From Flammula alnicola (taxonomy: Eukaryota > Basidiomycota > Agaricomycetes > Agaricales > Strophariaceae): a DNA stretch of 10,833 nt. The DNA is taken from positions 1 through 10,833 of the forward strand of contig JADNRV010000850.1 in the NCBI GenBank assembly GCA_015499995.1. The letters are read 5' to 3'. The notes under the pieces are model-generated. The model did not search any database, was not told the origin of the DNA, and saw only the letters and a program-made list of their open reading frames with translations. Positions 7,825 to 10,833 of this stretch are shown here, one piece after another. Each line of letters opens with the position of its first letter. Within the stretch, counting starts at the first letter, position 1. Made by a program: the position numbers and the translations under genes.

Positions 7825-7948
7825 GACATAAGTCAACCCTGGTCTATGCACAAAGCTGTTGTGGTGACATAAGCTTACCCTGACCTTCGGGTAAAGCCGC
7901 TGCAGTTACTTAATTCAACCCTGGCTATCAGGCAAAGCTGTTGTCGGT
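7825..7948 (+). repeat. Three imperfect 40-42 bp tandem units inside the SINE body
   Basis: Units lie at about 7825-7864, 7865-7906 and 7908-7948. Shared parts are a start like GACATAAG or ACTTAATT, then ACCCTG, an AAAGC core, and an end like TGTTGTGGT or TGTTGTCGGT. Units one and three are closest to each other. Confidence 0.65.
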
Positions 7949-8702
7949 CATCTCAGGGATCTCGGTTTTCTTGGCGAACCACTGCAGTTCTAGGCTTGCC
8001 TGGACTTGCAGGCCTTCAGGCCACTGCAGGGGTAGGTCTCGGTGATCAGTCTAAAGTTGTGACATGTGAGAAATCTAAAGCCCAAGTGATTCCTGGGTCA
8101 GGTGCCGGGGCGCCTGACACAGCCTGGGATAGCAACCTGGAAGGGTCCAAAAAACTGGGAGATACAGTCCAGAAAACAATCTGACCCGATAGAGCTGAAA
8201 GGCTGCCCTGCTTTGTGGGAACTGGGACAGGACACCCGGCTGGAGTAATGACCCAGCATTAGTCATGAGAATGCACTCCTGGCCGCGTGGCTGGGTAGAG
8301 TTACACAGCGAGACAGTGACTCCGGACAGGATTGGGGATCCGCACTATTTTGGCATATGTGAACCACCTGCCGGGGGATGGGAAAGCATGAGAGGGGTAT
8401 TAATCCCTGTTAACAGCCAGACTGTAGCAGTGCAGGGGCAGTCCCCTTGTACTGTCTCAACAGATCTATATCCACTGTCAGTCCACTCGAGTATAATAGA
8501 CTCAGCTCGGGCTTAAGTTGAAGCGGCAATGTTGGGGAGTACACATCACAAGGTGCTCCAATTGGTCTCCCCACAAGGAGGGGCCTAAATTGCACACTTA
8601 GTATACAGGCTGGGTTGTTTGTATTATGTAGAGACTGAACTGTTTTCATACATCGGTATAAAATTGTTGATTAAAAAAAAAAGAAGGGAAAAAAAAAAAA
8701 AA

Positions 8703-8717
8703 CTCCTGCTGGATCTG
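8703..8717 (+). repeat. Right copy of the 15 bp target-site duplication
   Basis: CTCCTGCTGGATCTG directly follows the A-rich tail of the SINE and matches 7678-7692 at all 15 positions. No mutations have accumulated, which suggests a fairly recent insertion. Confidence 0.9.
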
Positions 8718-9365
8718 ATGGCTGTCTGACTGGCGCAGCTCCATTCAAATTAACTGTAGGCTGCAGCGGTAGCCGTGGTGGAAGTGGTGCTGTTGTAAAC
8801 AGAGAAGGAAGTATTATAGCAGGAGGTGGTTGGAAAGGTTTGATGAGCTCGAGGATTTCTTCTCCATACTGGTCAGCGAAACACCATTGTGTCTGATTTT
8901 GAAGATTGGCGAGTATGGACAAGTTGTTCATGTGCACCAGTGATACAATGTGATCGATAAGAGAAAAATGAAGGAGCATGTTGGATGGGTAAAACAATGT
9001 ACTTCCCCACAAATCCTTTGCTTTTTCATCTCGCCATTTGTACAATGCTTTTGTGAGTTCACTTCCATCTTGAGAGAGCGTGACTTCTGGAAGTTTTATC
9101 TTTGAAACTTGATGAGGAGCAGGTGGCAGTATGTCAGTGGCATCAGTTGTCATTTTGTTGAGTTCTTCTGGATTACACAGATCACAACAGAGTCTCAGTA
9201 CTCTGGGAGAACAACAGACACAGCAAAAGAAGAAAGAGGCTATCACAACATGTTAACCCATGAATTTGGAGATGGAAATGCGAATTTACTGATGTTACAA
9301 TTGTCATAGTAGTTGTTGGAATGATATCTCTGACATCATTTGGGTCCTCGAAGTTTGTTGGCATT
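8703..9365 (-). pseudogene. RecQ-like helicase, C-terminal accessory part
   Basis: From 9360 leftwards on the minus strand comes PTNFEDPNDVRDIIPTTTMT, which continues the helicase after a frame change from the DEGH part. It then loses family resemblance (about 9300-9220). Recognisable sequence resumes in a frame open to 8703, with CCDLCNPEELNKMT (near 9160-9195), ALYKWRDEKAKDLWGS and FADQYGEEILELIKPF. The CDLC Cys pair and the WRDEKAKDLWG helix are features of the region after the RecA domains in this fungal RecQ-like family. The second RecA domain (motifs IV to VI, normally about 150 residues) is missing between the two parts. The end is cut by the SINE at the codons for SDPAG and continues at 7692. 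Confidence 0.65.
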
Positions 9366-9761
9366 GATGAACATGAGGTCGTGATATGAGTTTTGTGGGT
9401 GTTGCATGCATTGGATGGAGAAGTGGATGTTTGGGTGGTCATTAGAGTGTTGTAAGATGAGACAATCTTTTGAAAGGTGTAGTTTCTCCTTCACATCAGT
9501 GAGTATGCATTCAGGAAGGGTAGCAGATGTAACATAGGTTGGGATTTCTGGGAGAAGCAGTTGAACAATTCCCACTTCAGCGTAATTTGGTCTGAAGGTC
9601 ACCCCCCACGGTGAAATGCAATGCCCTTCATCGAAGATAAAGTTGAATATTTTTGGAGTAAATGCTTTGTTGGTCCATAGCATTTTCTTGCAATGTCCGC
9701 CTCGTTGCTTGAAGATCTTGGGGTTGAAAACAAGGACATGGTATTTATGTAACTGAATATC
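9336..9761 (-). pseudogene. RecQ-like DNA helicase, first RecA domain fragment (motifs II and III)
   Basis: RecQ-type helicases unwind DNA using ATP. On the minus strand the fragment begins QLHKYHVLVFNPKIFKQRGG at an intron acceptor (9761) and continues through MLWTNKAFTPKIFNFIF. Motif II is DEGH, with its codons at 9621-9632, followed by CISPWGVTFRPNY. Motif III is TSATL at 9516-9530. KEKLHLSKDCLILQHSNDHP follows. Motif I (Walker A) is not present upstream: in its place lies a MYND zinc finger. The frame ends at a stop at 9336-9338 and family-like sequence goes on in another frame near 9360. Without motif I and the second RecA domain it cannot be an active helicase. The family is expanded in mushroom genomes, often as pseudogenes near repeats. 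Confidence 0.75.
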
Positions 9762-9811
9762 CTGTTACAAAATTTAATAGAAAAGATAATAGGAAACTGA
9801 CAAAGACATAC
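9762..9811 (-). other. Probable intron between the MYND exon and the helicase fragment
   Basis: On the minus strand a GTATGT donor (9811-9806) and a GTAACAG acceptor (ending 9762) bound 50 T-rich bases. The acceptor fits the start of the helicase-like frame. Splicing as drawn leaves the helicase frame one base off from the MYND frame, so one of the ends or a base in the exon differs from a working gene. Confidence 0.5.
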
Positions 9812-10045
9812 TTAAGGTCATAAGCTTGTATGACCTTGTCTCTATCTTGGTTGACATCATGGTTAGTGCAGAACAACTTGTGAATTGGCCAATCAATAGC
9901 TTGGCAAGCTCGGTCCTGTAATGATAGATGTTAGAAAATAATTTAAGCATATCAGGGAAAGTAAATGCACACAATAGGATTTCATTCCACAGTTCCTGCA
10001 ACACTTGATAGCATGCACCAGGATGACAATGCCACACACTCCACA
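9812..10045 (-). pseudogene. MYND-type zinc finger, two exons
   Basis: MYND fingers bind proteins through a C6HC zinc site. On the minus strand exon one gives CGVCGIVILVHAIKCCRNCG then MKSYC, ending at 9971. After a 55 bp intron exon two continues in phase with DRACQAIDWPIHKLFC. The full pattern is visible: C-x2-C, C-x2-C, YC-x3-CQ, DW and H-x3-C. Only splicing assembles it, which supports both the intron and the gene. Exon two continues with TNHDVNQDRDKVIQAYDL to a donor at 9811. Upstream of 10045 the frame stays open to about 10156 (with ENTPL just before the finger) but I see no firm start. What lies in front of the finger in a complete gene cannot be told from here. It may be a stand-alone MYND gene fused by rearrangement to the helicase fragment. 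Confidence 0.65.
9916..9970 (-). other. Spliceosomal intron inside the MYND finger
   Basis: The minus-strand donor is GTGCAT, directly after the YC codons, and the acceptor is CATTACAG. A TTCTAAC branch-point-like sequence lies about 20 bases before the acceptor. The 55 bp length fits basidiomycete introns. Joining the exons completes the C6HC pattern in frame. Confidence 0.75.
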
Positions 10046-10302
10046 GAGTGGGGTGTTCTCCACAAATGTATCTGGCCTGCTGCAGTGCCTGGGAGACATC
10101 ATGTGACTGGGGCACCTGCTGCTTTTGGCAGGTGGGATACCTGTGCTGTGATGCACATGTCACATCACATCACACTGGGTTACCTCACCCTGGCTGGGCA
10201 CTTAAGTGTCACAGAGGCCGCAATAGCTGGCTGTAACACTCTGAAAACTACAATATAGCATATTTAATTTGATTGCTGTCCCAAATTGAGTGTTGTGTGT
10301 GA
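10046..10302. other. Region upstream of the MYND exon, no clear gene
   Basis: The minus strand is open in two frames up to about 10156-10163, with Cys/His/Pro-rich translation that matches nothing I know. The + frame 9965-10258 covers the same DNA and is probably a shadow. A CACAT-rich patch lies at about 10158-10173. No promoter is recognisable. Confidence 0.4.
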
Positions 10303-10320
10303 ATGGATGGATGGATGGAT
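10303..10320 (+). repeat. (ATGG)n microsatellite
   Basis: Four and a half ATGG units in tandem. This is an ordinary simple repeat with no visible link to the neighbouring genes. Confidence 0.85.
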
Positions 10321-10488
10321 TGGGTAGGTGGCTGCAGCTTGGCGCAGCTAACAAATTGCATTGCTAGACACCCTGCTACTTGTTCTGTGCCATCATGTCT
10401 CTGGGATATAGCAAAAGTGATTTAGCGCAAGTGGTCTTATTGATTTCTTTATTCCTGGATCTCACATGCAGAATCAAACAGCACCCTT
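10321..10488. other. Non-coding stretch
   Basis: No open frame of note on either strand. It has a short AGCT-rich patch (GCAGCTTGGCGCAGCTAAC, 10333-10351) with weak internal symmetry. Nothing else is recognised. Confidence 0.4.
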
Positions 10489-10701
10489 ATGAAGAAAGAG
10501 CTCGCACATCTAATTAATCAACAGCATCAGTGTTGGCCTAATCAGGCTTTTACCGCATCCAAGACACGACACAGCGAAATGGAGGAAGCTTTGCTCGATC
10601 CATCCAATGGATTCATTTGCATACTACCAGCTGGAGACAGCGAGCCTTTAGTACCCAGAGCCCCTGGAGTACCAGCCCCTGGAACACCAACACAGCTCTG
10701 A
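10489..10701 (+). pseudogene. Weak helicase-like N-terminal remnant
   Basis: This 70-codon + frame starts at ATG and ends at TGA 10699-10701. The part WPNQAFTASKTRHSEMEEAL, followed by GFICILPAGDSEPLVP, has the layout of a helicase entry region: an aromatic/Gln patch, a helix, a hydrophobic strand and a Gly-containing loop where Walker A should be. The loop lacks the GK-S/T of a working motif I, so the match is loose. It is on the opposite strand to the helicase fragment at 9336-9761, so it is not simply its missing beginning. It could be chance. Downstream to 10833 I see no confident continuation. Confidence 0.25.
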
Positions 10702-10833
10702 GACTCGAGCCCACTGGAGAGCTTGATCCCTGGCCAGGCGAACACCCTAATTCATTTATTCTTGCAGGATCGCCGGTTTGCACCACCTCAAAAATGCGCC
10801 ATTGATTTAGAAATACCTATCACAGCGGGCATG

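Larger units (their letters stand above)
7693..8702 (+). mobile_element. Long tRNA-derived SINE (1,010 bp) inserted in the helicase gene
   Basis: The head resembles a tRNA gene. An RNA polymerase III A box, TGGCTTAGCAG, lies at 7700-7710 and a B box, GGTTCAATTCC, at 7759-7769, about 50 bases apart as in tRNA genes. The body has no credible coding frame; the 62-codon frame at 7996-8184 has no family features. It contains three related 40 bp units (7825-7948). The end is A-rich: ten A, a short AGAAGGG interruption, then a second A run up to 8702. Both ends abut a perfect 15 bp duplication. It must borrow enzymes from a LINE. At 1 kb it is longer than most SINEs. The tRNA of origin is not identified. 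It is oriented opposite to the host gene. Confidence 0.85.

Noticed and set aside
7996..8184. 62-codon + frame in the SINE body
   Set aside because: Short, no family features, and it lies in a retroposon whose transcript would be made by Pol III.
8671..8702. Poly-Phe end of the minus-strand helicase frame
   Set aside because: The run of Phe codons is the SINE's A tail read in reverse, not helicase sequence; the gene part stops at 8703.
9965..10258. 97-codon + frame overlapping the MYND region
   Set aside because: It is antisense to a spliced, motif-complete MYND finger and crosses that gene's exon boundary.
1..10833. CRISPR arrays, bacterial operons or defence systems
   Set aside because: Spliceosomal introns, a chromodomain retroelement and a SINE show a eukaryotic fungal genome, and no spaced identical repeats are present.

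Overview
The window looks like repeat-rich DNA from a filamentous fungus, most likely a mushroom-forming basidiomycete (Agaricomycetes). The reasons are a chromodomain Ty3/gypsy retroelement of the kind common there, 50-60 bp GT-AG introns, a fragment of the DUF6589 family, and a RecQ-like helicase of a family expanded in these fungi. Family names rest on recognition of motifs, not on a database search.

Left part (1-6912): one degenerate Ty3/gypsy element on the + strand, running off the left edge. Reverse transcriptase and RNase H are open in one frame (3 to about 2060). Integrase is broken by about nine one-base shifts, all in the same direction, and the chromodomain end is open again to 3302. 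Downstream lie a 129-codon coiled-coil reading frame (3378-3767), a TATA box, a gag-like N-terminal part (3938 to about 4810), a 1.3 kb block with reversed strand skew (about 4810-6106), a two-knuckle nucleocapsid (to 6373), a polypurine tract and a 505 bp LTR (6408-6912) with 9 bp terminal inverted repeats. Gag-like sequence between pol and the right-hand LTR is not the usual order. The 1.3 kb block reads like the missing middle of Gag only if it is complemented without being reversed, which no known rearrangement produces. This is the oddest thing in the window and may be a data artefact.

Middle (6913-7570): the LTR ends inside a DUF6589-type gene. Its remaining 3' part (6915-7439) has a clear 58 bp intron and a 17 bp tandem duplication that breaks the frame.

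Right part (7571-10833): a minus-strand RecQ-like helicase pseudogene lies tail to tail with the DUF6589 fragment. Its last exon is split by a 1,010 bp tRNA-derived SINE (7693-8702) with A and B boxes, a poly(A) tail and a perfect 15 bp target-site duplication. The helicase has motif II (DEGH) and motif III (TSATL) but seems to lack most of its second RecA domain. Immediately upstream on the same strand, separated by a small intron, is a MYND zinc finger whose exon appears to run into the helicase. The last 570 bases hold a short ATGG microsatellite and a weak helicase-like remnant on the + strand.

Overall this is a nested graveyard: an LTR element in a DUF6589 gene, and a SINE in a helicase pseudogene. 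No intact host gene is visible.
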